From NCBI RefSeq assembly GCF_020216065.1, contig NZ_JAIWNA010000006.1, positions 310,001 through 374,000 of the forward strand: a stretch of DNA of 64,000 nt, in the 5' to 3' direction. The translations under genes were made by a program, and so were the position numbers. Under the pieces are notes generated by a model. It was given only the letters and a program-made list of their open reading frames with translations. It ran no database searches and was not told the origin of the DNA. Source of the stretch: Nocardia rosealba (lineage in GTDB: Bacteria > Actinomycetota > Actinomycetes > Mycobacteriales > Mycobacteriaceae). Numbering within the stretch: the stretch's first letter is position 1; each line of letters opens with the position of its first letter. Positions 7,222-16,062 of this stretch are shown in pieces.

Positions 7222-7884
7222 ATGCGTGTTCTGGTCGTCGACAACTACGACAGCTTCGTGTTCAACCTGGTGCAATACCTCGGCCAGCTGGGTGCCGACG
7301 CCGTCGTGTGGCGAAACGACGACCCACGCCTGGCCGACCTCGACGCCCTGCTCACCCGTGGCGACGAAGGCGGCGCTTTCGACGGCGTTCTGGTGAGCCC
7401 CGGGCCGGGCAGCCCCGACCGGGCGGGCGCGAGCATTCCGCTGGTGCACGCCGCCGCCAAGTACGAGAAGCCACTGCTCGGCGTCTGTCTCGGACACCAG
7501 GCCATCGGCGAGGCGTTCGGTGGCACCGTCGACCGGGCTCCGGAACTCCTGCACGGCAAGACCAGTTCGGTGTACCACCTCGGCTCGGGCGTGTTGGCCG
7601 GTCTGCCCGACCCTTTCACCGCCACCCGCTACCACTCGCTCACCGTGCTCCCGGAGACCATGCCCGCGGAGCTGGAAGTGGTCGGCCACACCGAGAGCGG
7701 CATCGTGATGGCCATGCGACACCGCAGCCTGCCGATCCACGGCGTGCAGTTCCACCCGGAGTCGGTACTCACGCAGGGCGGGCACCGGATGCTGGCCAAC
7801 TGGCTCGAGGTCTGTGGCGAACGCCCGGCCGAGGCGCTGGTGTCGGCGCTCGAGGCGGAGGTCGCCGCGCTGGTGACCCCGTGA
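7222..7884 (+). CDS. trpG: glutamine amidotransferase, anthranilate / aminodeoxychorismate synthase component II
   Basis: 220 residues from ATG (MRVLVVDNYDSFVFNLVQYL, the typical TrpG/PabA start). Class I glutamine amidotransferase triad: nucleophile Cys89 in GVCLGHQAIGEAFGG, and His178 and Glu180 in GVQFHPESV. It releases ammonia from glutamine for anthranilate synthesis (TrpE partner) or 4-amino-4-deoxychorismate (PabB partner). No TrpE or PabB gene is in the window, so one amphibolic subunit may serve both, as is common. Its stop overlaps the start of the next gene (GTGA), indicating coupling with the RibD-C-like reductase. Confidence 0.92.
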   Translation: MRVLVVDNYDSFVFNLVQYLGQLGADAVVWRNDDPRLADLDALLTRGDEGGAFDGVLVSPGPGSPDRAGASIPLVHAAAKYEKPLLGVCLGHQAIGEAFGGTVDRAPELLHGKTSSVYHLGSGVLAGLPDPFTATRYHSLTVLPETMPAELEVVGHTESGIVMAMRHRSLPIHGVQFHPESVLTQGGHRMLANWLEVCGERPAEALVSALEAEVAALVTP

Positions 7885-8633
7885 GCGAGGTGCCCGCGGC
7901 ATCCGGCGGTGGCGACGGGAGCGCCGCCCCGCCGAGACGCCCGCGAGTGCTGTTGTCTGTGGCGACCAGTCTCGACGGCTACATCGATGACGCGAGCGCG
8001 CAGCGGCTGCTGCTGTCCAACAGCGCCGACTTCGACGAGGTCGATCGTTTGCGCGCCGAGTCCGACGCGATCCTGATCGGTGCGGGCACTTTACGGATCG
8101 ACAATCCACGGCTGCTGGTCAACAGCGCCGAGCGGCGGGCAACACGCGTCGCGTCGGGGCGACCGGAGTATCCCGTGAAGATCACCGTCACCGCATCGGG
8201 CGAGCTGGATCCGGCGCTGCGCTTCTGGCACACCGGTGGCGCGAAGATCGTCTACACCACTACGGCGGGCGCGGCCCGGCTCGGTGATCGACTCGCCGAC
8301 ACGGCCGAGGTCGTGTGCCTGGGTGACCGGCTCGACCTGGCTGCCCTGCTCGACGACCTCGCCGCGCGCGGTATCCACAGGCTGATGGTCGAAGGCGGCA
8401 CCGGGATGCACACAGGTTTCCTCGCAACCGACCTGGTCGACGAGATCCGCTTGGCGATCGCCCCGATCCTGGTCGGTGACGCGGCCGCGCCCCGCTTCGT
8501 CGGCCCGGCCCTCTTCCCTGGTGGACCGCAGCGCCGACTCCACTTGACGGGTGTGGAACAACTTGGGGATGTCGCTGTTGTGAACTACCTGGTCGGCGCG
8601 CCGACAGACCAGATTCACCCACCGGCCCTGTGA
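7881..8633 (+). CDS. RibD C-terminal-like pyrimidine reductase (dihydrofolate reductase fold)
   Basis: 250 residues from a GTG that overlaps the trpG stop. After a ~25-residue disordered lead, it shows the RibD-C / DHFR-like fold: VLLSVATSLDGYI, IGAGTLRIDNPRLL, HRLMVEGGTGMHTGFL and VDEIRLAIAPILVGD. These are the motifs of NADPH-dependent 5-amino-6-(ribosylamino)uracil phosphate reductases. The deaminase half of a RibD enzyme is absent here but encoded 131 bases downstream. It may act in riboflavin or a related deazaflavin/pteridine pathway; a paralogue with another substrate is equally possible because no other rib gene is nearby. Confidence 0.82.
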   Translation: MSEVPAASGGGDGSAAPPRRPRVLLSVATSLDGYIDDASAQRLLLSNSADFDEVDRLRAESDAILIGAGTLRIDNPRLLVNSAERRATRVASGRPEYPVKITVTASGELDPALRFWHTGGAKIVYTTTAGAARLGDRLADTAEVVCLGDRLDLAALLDDLAARGIHRLMVEGGTGMHTGFLATDLVDEIRLAIAPILVGDAAAPRFVGPALFPGGPQRRLHLTGVEQLGDVAVVNYLVGAPTDQIHPPAL

Positions 8634-8734
8634 CTGAATTCCCGGTGCCGACCTGGGGAAATACCGCTGTTCACAGTTCATCCACCGGTGTACTGCACAA
8701 CCTGAACATGACCGACTCCACAACTGCCACAGGC

Positions 8735-8743
8735 TGTGGATAA
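8735..8743 (-). other. DnaA-box sequence upstream of the deaminase gene
   Basis: TGTGGATAA, i.e. TTATCCACA on the minus strand, is the classical DnaA-box consensus. It lies in the 131-base intergenic stretch before the deaminase gene, 22 bases from its start, where it could also affect that promoter. Confidence 0.45.
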
Positions 8744-8764
8744 CTTTCGAACCCAGGGGAAATC

Positions 8765-9223
8765 GTGCACACAGACAGCCTCGATCACCGTTTCATGCAC
8801 AGGGCCATCGAGCTGGCCCGGCAGTGTCCGCCCAGTTCGACGGCCTACTCGGTGGGCGCGGTCATCGTCGTCGACGGTGTGGAGATCTCCACCGGCTACT
8901 CACGCGAGACCGACGAAAAGGTGCATGCCGAGGAATCGGCGCTGAACAAACTCGGCGCCGATGACCCCAGGCTGGCCCGCGCGACGATCTACAGCACGCT
9001 CGAGCCCTGCTCGACGCGCGCCACCGCGACCCGGCGGCCCTGCACCGACCGCATCCTCGCGGCGGGTATCCCCAGGGTGGTCATCGCGTGGCGCGAACCG
9101 AGCCTGTTCGTCGCGGCCTGCGAGGGTGTGGACAAACTCCGCACCAACGGTGTGGAGGTCGTCGAACTCACCGACCTGGCCGAGGCGGCCAGGTCGATGA
9201 ACGAGCACCTCGACCTGAGCTGA
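8765..9223 (+). CDS. RibD N-terminal-like cytidine/deoxycytidylate deaminase
   Basis: 152 residues from GTG with an AGGGGAAA ribosome-binding site. Zinc-dependent deaminase motifs: HAEES (His plus catalytic Glu) and PC-(11)-C in EPCSTRATATRRPCTDRI, where the spacing between cysteines is longer than in ordinary CMP deaminases but similar to RibD-type diaminohydroxyphosphoribosyl deaminases. Together with the RibD-C-like reductase upstream this looks like a split RibD pair. The likely chemistry is hydrolytic deamination of an aminopyrimidine; the exact substrate is inferred. Confidence 0.85.
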   Translation: MHTDSLDHRFMHRAIELARQCPPSSTAYSVGAVIVVDGVEISTGYSRETDEKVHAEESALNKLGADDPRLARATIYSTLEPCSTRATATRRPCTDRILAAGIPRVVIAWREPSLFVAACEGVDKLRTNGVEVVELTDLAEAARSMNEHLDLS

Positions 9224-9230
9224 CGGTGAG

Positions 9231-9650
9231 TCAGGGCCGCCCGTAGATGGCGGTGACGAACTCGCCGAGCTGATTGTCGTCCAGGTGGCGAGCCAGATCG
9301 GCCTCGCTGATCATGCCGACCAGCCGCTTGTTCTCGATCACCGGCATCCGCTTGACCCGATGGTCTTCCATCTGGTCGAGCACGTCTTCCACATCGGCGT
9401 CCGCGCTGATCCAGCGCGGTGTGGCCTCGCACAGTTCGGCCGCGGTCGTCAGTTCCGGCGACAGGCCGCGCGCGATGCACTTCACGACGATGTCGCGGTC
9501 GGTGATGATGCCGCACATGCGTTCGTTGTCGTCGGCGACGACGAGCGAGCCGACACCGAGATCGGCCATCGCCGCTGCGGCCGTGGCCACGGTGTCGTCG
9601 CGGGTGATCCACTGAGCGCCGGGCTTCATGATGTCCCTGGCCGTGGTCAT
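9231..9650 (-). CDS. tandem CBS-domain protein (hypoxic response protein 1-like)
   Basis: 139 residues consisting almost entirely of two CBS motifs. The first includes VGSLVVADDNERMCGIITDRDIV; the second HRVKRMPVIENKRLVGMISEADLAR. This is the size and architecture of mycobacterial Hrp1 (Rv2626c), a DosR-regulated dormancy protein. CBS pairs usually sense adenine nucleotides or metals, but the ligand is unknown. It starts at ATG 9650, shortly after an AGGAGGTAGCCC ribosome-binding sequence. It is convergent with the deaminase gene and not part of the kinase operon. Confidence 0.85.
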   Translation of the reverse strand: MTTARDIMKPGAQWITRDDTVATAAAAMADLGVGSLVVADDNERMCGIITDRDIVVKCIARGLSPELTTAAELCEATPRWISADADVEDVLDQMEDHRVKRMPVIENKRLVGMISEADLARHLDDNQLGEFVTAIYGRP

Positions 9651-9715
9651 GGGCTACCTCCTCGTTCAGCAGTGCTGGGTGGGATGGAGCTAGCCCAAGT
9701 CTAGGCCCGCGAGCC

Positions 9716-11605
9716 TCACCGTGGAATGGGTGAGGCCCCTACCTGCAGGATCACATTTCCGCTCATCGTCACCGAGGTGCCCGCCGGCGGGTTCTGCCCG
9801 ACGACCTTGCCCGAGGCGCTGCCGTCGAGGGTGATGACCGTCGTCTGGCTGAGCTGACCGGTCCAGCCCTGCGCACGCAACTTCTCCTGGGCCTGGGTGG
9901 GGGTGAGCCCGGTCAGGTCAGGAACGGTGATGCGGTCGCCGAGGGACACCTGCACGGTGATGGTCGAGCCCTTCTCCGCGTTGCTGCCGCCCGCCGGGCT
10001 CGTGGAGAGCACCTGGCCCTTCGGCTGGGGCGAGAGCACCTCCTTGACCTCCACCTTGAACCCAGCGCTCACGGTGAGGTTCGGTTCGGCGACGGAGATG
10101 TCCTGGCCGACCACATCGGGTACCCGGACCTGTTCGGGGCCGCTGCCGATGACGATGACGATCGGCTGCTCGATGTCGATGCGCACACCCGCGGTCGGTT
10201 CCTGCCCGATCACCCGGTCGGTGTCGGCGACACTCGACGCGCGGCGCTGCACGTTCGGATCCATCTGCAGGCCGGTCGAATTCAGCGCCTGCTCGGCCTC
10301 GGCCTGGGTCATCCCGAGAATGCGCGGCACCGCGACCTGCGCGGGTCCGGTCGACACCTGCAGGGTGACGGTGCTGCCCTCGTCGATGCGCGACCCGCCG
10401 AGCGGCTGGGTGGCGATCACATTGCCCGGCGCGACCTTGCCGTCCGGTTTCTGCTGCACGGCCACGCTGAAACCGGCCTTGACGAGCTCGGATTCGGCCT
10501 GCTGCGCGGTCTTGCCGGACATGTCCGGCACCGCGACCTGGTCGGGCTTGCTGCCCGGACCGATCAGCACCCAGAACATGCCGAACGCGACGGCGAGCGC
10601 CGCGGCGACGCCGAGCGCGATCAAACCGGTGCGATTGCCCTGCTCGGCGGGCGGGCCGACGGCGGGGTGTTCGGAGGTGTCGTCACGGTCGTGGAACCGG
10701 CGCGGCGCGGGCTCGTCGTAGCCGGCGTAGTCCTCGTCGTTCATCACCATCGGCGCGCTCGGCTTCTGCCCACCGAGCACCCGGATCAGATCGGCGCGCA
10801 TCTCCGCGGCGGTCTGGTAGCGGTTGGCCGGGTTCTTGGCCATCGCCTTGAGGATCACCGAATCGAGCTCGCGCGGGACCGCCGGATTCACCGACGACGG
10901 CAGCGGCGGGTCTTCCTTCACATGCTGATAGGCGACCGCGACCGGCGAATCACCGGTGAAAGGTGGCTGGCCGGTGAGGATTTCGAACAGCACACAACCG
11001 ACCGAGTACACGTCCGAGCGCGCGTCGACGGTCTCGCCGCGCGCCTGCTCGGGGGAAAGGTATTGCGCCGTACCGATCACGGCGGCGGTCTGGGTCATCG
11101 GGTTGGAGCTGTCGGCGATCGCGCGTGCGATGCCGAAGTCCATCACCTTCACCGCGCCCGCGCGGTTGATCATGATGTTGGCGGGCTTCATGTCCCGGTG
11201 GACGATGCCCGCCTTGTGGCTGAAGTCGAGGGCAGCGCAGACATCGGCCACGATCTCCATCGCCTTGCGCGGCGCCAGCGGACCCTTGCCGCGCACGATG
11301 TCGCGCAGGGTGTCGCCCTCGACGTATTCCATGACGATGTAGGGCAGCGGCCCGTCGTCGACGGTGGCCTCGCCGGTGTCGTAGACCGCGACGATGGCCG
11401 GGTGGTTCAGCGCGGCCGCGTTCTGCGCCTCACGCTTGAAGCGCAGGTAGAACGTTGGGTCGCGGGCCAGGTCGGCGCGCAGCACCTTGATCGCGACGTC
11501 GCGCGAGAGGCGCACGTCGCGGGCCTTGTGCACCTCCGACATGCCGCCGAACCCGATGATCTCGCCCAGCTCGTACCGCGAGGAGAGATTCTTCGGGGTG
11601 GTCAT
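9716..11605 (-). CDS. pknB: Ser/Thr protein kinase PknB with PASTA repeats
   Basis: 629 residues. Cytosolic kinase domain (about 11-275): glycine loop GFGGMSEV, catalytic Lys in VAIKVL, HRDMKPANIM, DFG, and an activation loop with TAQYLSPEQARGE. A single membrane helix follows (about 328-350, LIALGVAAALAVAFGMFWVL). Four extracellular PASTA domains (about 353-629) bind muropeptides and lipid II. PknB is the essential regulator of cell-wall synthesis and division in actinobacteria. It is the last gene of the seven-gene operon; its start overlaps the pknA stop by four bases. Length and domain order are typical. Confidence 0.98.
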   Translation of the reverse strand: MTTPKNLSSRYELGEIIGFGGMSEVHKARDVRLSRDVAIKVLRADLARDPTFYLRFKREAQNAAALNHPAIVAVYDTGEATVDDGPLPYIVMEYVEGDTLRDIVRGKGPLAPRKAMEIVADVCAALDFSHKAGIVHRDMKPANIMINRAGAVKVMDFGIARAIADSSNPMTQTAAVIGTAQYLSPEQARGETVDARSDVYSVGCVLFEILTGQPPFTGDSPVAVAYQHVKEDPPLPSSVNPAVPRELDSVILKAMAKNPANRYQTAAEMRADLIRVLGGQKPSAPMVMNDEDYAGYDEPAPRRFHDRDDTSEHPAVGPPAEQGNRTGLIALGVAAALAVAFGMFWVLIGPGSKPDQVAVPDMSGKTAQQAESELVKAGFSVAVQQKPDGKVAPGNVIATQPLGGSRIDEGSTVTLQVSTGPAQVAVPRILGMTQAEAEQALNSTGLQMDPNVQRRASSVADTDRVIGQEPTAGVRIDIEQPIVIVIGSGPEQVRVPDVVGQDISVAEPNLTVSAGFKVEVKEVLSPQPKGQVLSTSPAGGSNAEKGSTITVQVSLGDRITVPDLTGLTPTQAQEKLRAQGWTGQLSQTTVITLDGSASGKVVGQNPPAGTSVTMSGNVILQVGASPIPR

Positions 11606-13092
11606 TGCTGTCCTATGTTCGGGCCTACGGCGTTGTTGTCCTCATTCGGAAATGGTAGATCGAAGGTGGGGATACGCGGCTTGTCCCGGGTGGTGGTCGC
11701 CGCCGCCGGTTTCGTGGTGGTGGGCGCGGGTTTGGTCGTCTTGGGGGCGGTGGTCGTCGGCTCCGGTTTGGTCGTCGTCGGTTCCGGCGTGGTGGTCGGC
11801 GGTTCCGTGGTCGTCGTCGGTTCCGGCGTGGTGGTCGTCGGGCGGTCGGGTTGCGTAGGCGCGGGTTCCTCGGAGGTGACCGGCGGCGGCAGCGGACGGG
11901 TGGTCGTCACCGGCGGGGCAACCGGCGCGGTGGTCTGCACGGTGGTTGTGGTCGGGCCGGTGTCGCGGTTGGGCTCGCCGCCGAACAGCAGCCAGATCAC
12001 GCCACCGCCGAGCAGCAGCGCGCCCACACCCAGCGCGATCAGCCATTTCTGGTTGTTCTTGGAATCGTTGGTCGCGGCGACGGCGGCGGGCGCGGCGGCC
12101 TGTGTGGCCGGGCCCGCGTATCCACCGGTCGGCGGCTGATTGCCGAAACGCATGGTCGCGCCGTCGTAGTCGGCGGCCGGAATCACGGTGGTCGGTCCGG
12201 GCGGCAGCACCCGGGTCGCCCCGGTCATCGACGCGCCGGCACCACCGGGTACGGGCGGCATGTGCCCGGCGCGCACAGCGGCGACGGCGTCGGCGAACTC
12301 GCCACCACTGCGGTAGCGCTGCGCCGGATCCTTGGCCATGGTGATCGCGATCAGCTCGTGCACGTTGGCGGGCAGATCGGCGGGCAGCGGCGGGGGTGCG
12401 TCGCGCACGTGCTTCATGGCGACGGTGATCGCGCCCTCACCGGTGAACGGGCGGACGCCTGCCAGCGCCTCGTACCCGACCACACCGAGGGAGTACACGT
12501 CGGAGGCGGCGGTGGCGTCTTCGCCGACGGCCTGTTCGGGGGCGATGTACTGGGCGGTGCCCATCACCATGCCGGTCTTGGTCACCGGCGAGGCGTCGAC
12601 GGCCTTGGCGATGCCGAAGTCGGTGATCTTCACCTGACCGGTCGGCGTCACCAGGATGTTGCCCGGCTTCACGTCGCGGTGCACCACACCCGCGGCGTGG
12701 GCGACCTCGAGCGCGCGTCCGGTCTGCTCGAGCATGTCCAGGCCCTGGATCACCGACAGCCTGCCCATGCGGTTGAGCACGGCGTTGAGCGGTTCGCCCT
12801 GCACCAGCTCCATCACCAGGTAGGCGGTTTCGCCGCCGGACGGGTCGGTGGTCTCGCCATAGTCGTAGATGCCCGCGATCCCCGGCGCGTTGAGCTGCGC
12901 GGTGGTGCGTGCTTCGACCCGGAACCGCTGACGGAACGTCGGATCGGCGGAGAACTCGGTCTTGAGGACCTTGACCGCCACCCGGCGATCGAGCCGGGTG
13001 TCCATCGCTTCCCACACCTGACCCATACCGCCGGTGGCGATGAGCCGCTGCAGGCGGTAGCGGTCGGCGATCATGGCGCCGTTGTTCAGCAT
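11602..13092 (-). CDS. pknA: Ser/Thr protein kinase PknA
   Basis: 496 residues. N-terminal kinase with GGMGQVWEA, VAVKVL, HRDVKPGNILV, DFG and GTAQYIAPEQAVGED. A linker follows, then one membrane helix (about 350-372) and a ~120-residue extracellular tail dominated by Thr, Pro and Glu (repeats of PEPTTTT type) without PASTA domains. PknA phosphorylates division and wall-synthesis proteins, including PknB, and acts with it. The tail is low complexity and may be glycosylated or wall-spanning (inference). The gene is flanked by pbpA (37 bases upstream) and pknB (overlapping). Confidence 0.97.
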   Translation of the reverse strand: MLNNGAMIADRYRLQRLIATGGMGQVWEAMDTRLDRRVAVKVLKTEFSADPTFRQRFRVEARTTAQLNAPGIAGIYDYGETTDPSGGETAYLVMELVQGEPLNAVLNRMGRLSVIQGLDMLEQTGRALEVAHAAGVVHRDVKPGNILVTPTGQVKITDFGIAKAVDASPVTKTGMVMGTAQYIAPEQAVGEDATAASDVYSLGVVGYEALAGVRPFTGEGAITVAMKHVRDAPPPLPADLPANVHELIAITMAKDPAQRYRSGGEFADAVAAVRAGHMPPVPGGAGASMTGATRVLPPGPTTVIPAADYDGATMRFGNQPPTGGYAGPATQAAAPAAVAATNDSKNNQKWLIALGVGALLLGGGVIWLLFGGEPNRDTGPTTTTVQTTAPVAPPVTTTRPLPPPVTSEEPAPTQPDRPTTTTPEPTTTTEPPTTTPEPTTTKPEPTTTAPKTTKPAPTTTKPAAATTTRDKPRIPTFDLPFPNEDNNAVGPNIGQQ

Positions 13093-13129
13093 CGGGGCCC
13101 CCGTGTTGTCACTCGCACACTCATTTCGT

Positions 13130-14593
13130 TCAGCCCCCTGCCAGGCCTGCGTCCAGTACCGACCTGGCGATCGGTGCGGCCACCGAGCCGCCGGTCGCCG
13201 CCAGCGCCCGGTCGCCGCCGTTCTCGACGATCACCGCGATGGCGATCTTCGGGTTCTGCGCGGGCGCGAAGGCCATATACCAGGCATGCGGCGGGGTGTT
13301 ACGGGGATTGCTGCCGTGTTCGGCCGTGCCGGTCTTGGACGCGATCTGGTACGGCGACCGGCCGCCGCCCGCGGTGTTGGCTTCGGAGGCGATCATCAGG
13401 TTCACCAGGCTCGACGCTACCTGTGGACTCACGGCCTGGCCCACCGAGAAGGGCTCGGTCACACTCAGCTCCGACAGGTCGGGAGCCTGCGTCTGGTCCA
13501 CCAGGTACGGCTGCATCCGGGAGCCGCCGTTGGCGATGGTCGCGGCGATCACGGCGACGTCGAGCGGGGTCACCGCGACATCGCGCTGACCGATGCTGCT
13601 CTGGCCGAGAGCCGCGTTGTCGGGGATCGGCCCGACCGTCGACTCGGCGACCGGGATCGGGACACCGCGGTGCGGGCCGATCCCGAAGGCCGCGGCCTGG
13701 TCCTTGAGTTCGGCGGCGCCGACCTTCATCCCCAGCTCGACGAACGCGGTGTTGCAGGACCGCCGGAAGGCCTCGGTGAGCGAGGCGGTCGGCTGGTCAC
13801 CGCAGGTGGCGCCGTTGTAGTTCTCCAGCGTGGTCCTGGTGCCGGGCAGGGTGATGTTGGGGGCGGCGGTGAACTGGTCGTCCACACTCACACCGTTGGC
13901 CAGCGCGGCGGCGGTGACCACGGCCTTGAAGGTGGAACCGGGCGGATAGGTCTGCGAGACCGCGCGATTGAGCATCGGCTGGGACGGGTCGTTCTTGAGC
14001 CGGTCCCACGCCGCCCGGCCTGCCGCACCGTCGTGGCCCGACAGTTCGTTGGGGTCGTAACTCGGGGTGGAGACCATCGTCAGGATCTTGCCGGTGCTCG
14101 GCTCGATCGCCACCACCGAACCGGTGTAGCCCTTGGCGGTCATCTCGTCGTAGGCCACCTGCTGCATCACCGGGTTCAAGGTGGTGATCACATTGGCGCC
14201 GCGCGGGTCGCGACCGGAGAACATGTCGACGAGCCTGCGCCCGAACAGGCTCGAGTCGTTGCCCGAGAGCAGCGGGTCCTCGGCCAGCTCGATCCCGGTT
14301 TTGCCGTACTGCATCGAGTAGAACCCGGTGACAGGGGCGTAAGCCGGTGGGCTGCTGGGGTATTGGCGCAGGTACTTGTACCGGTCGTCGGTGGCGACCG
14401 AACCGGCGAGCACGGTACCGCCCGCCGAGATCTGGCCCCGCTGGCGCGAGTACTCGTCGAGCAGCACGCGCACGTTGCGCGGGTCGGCGCGCAGGTCGTC
14501 GGCCTTGACCACCTGCAGATAGGTGGCGTTCACCAGGAGCGCGACGACCATCACCATCACGGCGACGGCGACCCGGCGTAGTGGAGTGTTCAT
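13130..14593 (-). CDS. pbpA: penicillin-binding protein A (class B transpeptidase)
   Basis: 487 residues with an N-terminal membrane anchor (about 8-26). The transpeptidase domain carries the nucleophile Ser220 in PPGSTFK and Lys420 in the KTGT motif. The dimerisation region is short, as in mycobacterial PbpA. It crosslinks peptidoglycan during division and is regulated by PknB phosphorylation in mycobacteria. Its start overlaps the rodA stop by four bases (ATGA), consistent with a RodA-PbpA polymerase/crosslinker pair. Confidence 0.97.
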   Translation of the reverse strand: MNTPLRRVAVAVMVMVVALLVNATYLQVVKADDLRADPRNVRVLLDEYSRQRGQISAGGTVLAGSVATDDRYKYLRQYPSSPPAYAPVTGFYSMQYGKTGIELAEDPLLSGNDSSLFGRRLVDMFSGRDPRGANVITTLNPVMQQVAYDEMTAKGYTGSVVAIEPSTGKILTMVSTPSYDPNELSGHDGAAGRAAWDRLKNDPSQPMLNRAVSQTYPPGSTFKAVVTAAALANGVSVDDQFTAAPNITLPGTRTTLENYNGATCGDQPTASLTEAFRRSCNTAFVELGMKVGAAELKDQAAAFGIGPHRGVPIPVAESTVGPIPDNAALGQSSIGQRDVAVTPLDVAVIAATIANGGSRMQPYLVDQTQAPDLSELSVTEPFSVGQAVSPQVASSLVNLMIASEANTAGGGRSPYQIASKTGTAEHGSNPRNTPPHAWYMAFAPAQNPKIAIAVIVENGGDRALAATGGSVAAPIARSVLDAGLAGG

Positions 14594-16062
14594 GCGCTCG
14601 CCCTGCCTTCCGACCTGCGCAACAACTCGGTCGACGCCTCGGCGATCGGCGCCGGTGCGCGTTTGCGGGTCGGCGCGGGCGCGCGGGCGGCGTCGGAGAT
14701 CTTGATCAGCAACCCGAGCAGCGCGTAGTTGGCCAGCAGCGAGGAGCCACCGTAGGAGATGAACGGTGTGGTCAGACCCGTGAGCGGGATCAGCTTGGTG
14801 ACGCCGCCGACCACCACGAAGATCTGGATGGCGATGGTGAACGACAGGCCCGCCGCGAGCAGCTTGCCGAAACTGTCGCGCACGGCGAGCGCGGTGCGCA
14901 GCCCACGCACGATGAAGATCAGGAACAGCATCAGCACCGCGGCCAGGCCGATCAGGCCGAGTTCCTCACCGATGGTGGTGACGATGAAGTCGGTCTTGGC
15001 GAAGGGCACCTGCTGCGGACGCCCGCTGCCAAGGCCCGTGCCCGCCAGGCCGCCGGTGGCGAAACCGAACAGCGACTGCGAGATCTGGTAGCCGGTGTTG
15101 TGGTAGTCGTCGAACGGGTGCAGCCAGGTGTCCACGCGCACCCGCACATGCCCGAAAAGCTGGTAGGCGAACACGAAACCGAGCGCGAGCAGGCCGCCGC
15201 CGATGAGCAACCAGCCCACCCGTTCGGTCGCGATGTAGAGCATCACCAGCACCGTGCCGAAGATCAGCAGCGAGGTGCCGAGGTCCTTTTCGAGCACGAG
15301 CACACCGATGCACACGACCCACACGATCAGCACCGGACCGAGGTCGCGCGGCCGCGGGAACTCCATGCCCAGGAAATGCTTGCCCGCGGCGGTGAACAGG
15401 TCGCGCTGGGCCACGAGCACACCCGCGAAGAAGATGATGAGCAGGATCTTGGCGAATTCGCCCGGCTGCACACTGAATCCGGGGAGTTTGATCCAGATCT
15501 TGGCGCCGTTGACTTCGGAGAACCGGCTCGGCAACAGTGCCGGAATCGCCAACGCGATCAGTCCGACCAGGCCTAGTGTGTAGGTGTAGCGCGCCAGCGT
15601 GCGGTAGTCACGCAACACGATGAGCAGGCTGATGAACACCACGATGCCCAGGCCGGTCCACATGATCTGCTGGTTGGCGTCCGGGGACGGGATGGGGCTC
15701 GAGTCGTATGCCGCCTGCTGCGCGTCGGCGAGGTCGAGGCGGTGAATCAGGACGAGACCGAGACCGTTGAGCAGCGCCACGATCGGTAGCAGTAGTGGGT
15801 CGGCGAACGGCGCGAACCGGCGAACCGCCAGGTGCGCCACCCCGAACAGCGCGAGGAACGCCACACCGTACTTGGCGATGTCCCAGGTGATCGACTGTTC
15901 CTGGCTCGCCTCGACGATGAACAACGACACCGTCGTGATACCCGCCGCGCCCGCCAGCAGCAACAGCTCCTGGTTCCGCCGCGTCGAGGGCGGCGGTGCG
16001 GGCGCGAATCCGCCTGGGGGACTCGGGAAAGCCCCCGCCGACGGTGGTGCCGGTGCGGACAT
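14590..16062 (-). CDS. rodA: SEDS peptidoglycan glycosyltransferase RodA/FtsW
   Basis: 490 residues with about twelve hydrophobic segments, beginning at NQELLLLAGAAGITTVSLF. SEDS landmarks: LPGFSVQPGEFAKILLIIF, LEKDLGTSLLIFGTVLVM and the C-terminal GVTKLIPLTGLTTPFISYGG. RodA polymerises lipid II into glycan strands and needs a class B PBP, which is encoded next in the operon. The N-terminal ~35 residues are proline-rich and cytosolic. It overlaps the pstP stop by ATGA. Confidence 0.97.
   Translation of the reverse strand: MSAPAPPSAGAFPSPPGGFAPAPPPSTRRNQELLLLAGAAGITTVSLFIVEASQEQSITWDIAKYGVAFLALFGVAHLAVRRFAPFADPLLLPIVALLNGLGLVLIHRLDLADAQQAAYDSSPIPSPDANQQIMWTGLGIVVFISLLIVLRDYRTLARYTYTLGLVGLIALAIPALLPSRFSEVNGAKIWIKLPGFSVQPGEFAKILLIIFFAGVLVAQRDLFTAAGKHFLGMEFPRPRDLGPVLIVWVVCIGVLVLEKDLGTSLLIFGTVLVMLYIATERVGWLLIGGGLLALGFVFAYQLFGHVRVRVDTWLHPFDDYHNTGYQISQSLFGFATGGLAGTGLGSGRPQQVPFAKTDFIVTTIGEELGLIGLAAVLMLFLIFIVRGLRTALAVRDSFGKLLAAGLSFTIAIQIFVVVGGVTKLIPLTGLTTPFISYGGSSLLANYALLGLLIKISDAARAPAPTRKRAPAPIAEASTELLRRSEGRASA

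Noticed and set aside
10667..13707. Long plus-strand frames opposite pknB, pknA and pbpA
   Set aside because: Same shadow effect. The minus strand carries intact kinase and transpeptidase motifs and overlapping start/stop codons; the plus frames are Gly/Arg/Val-rich without family features.
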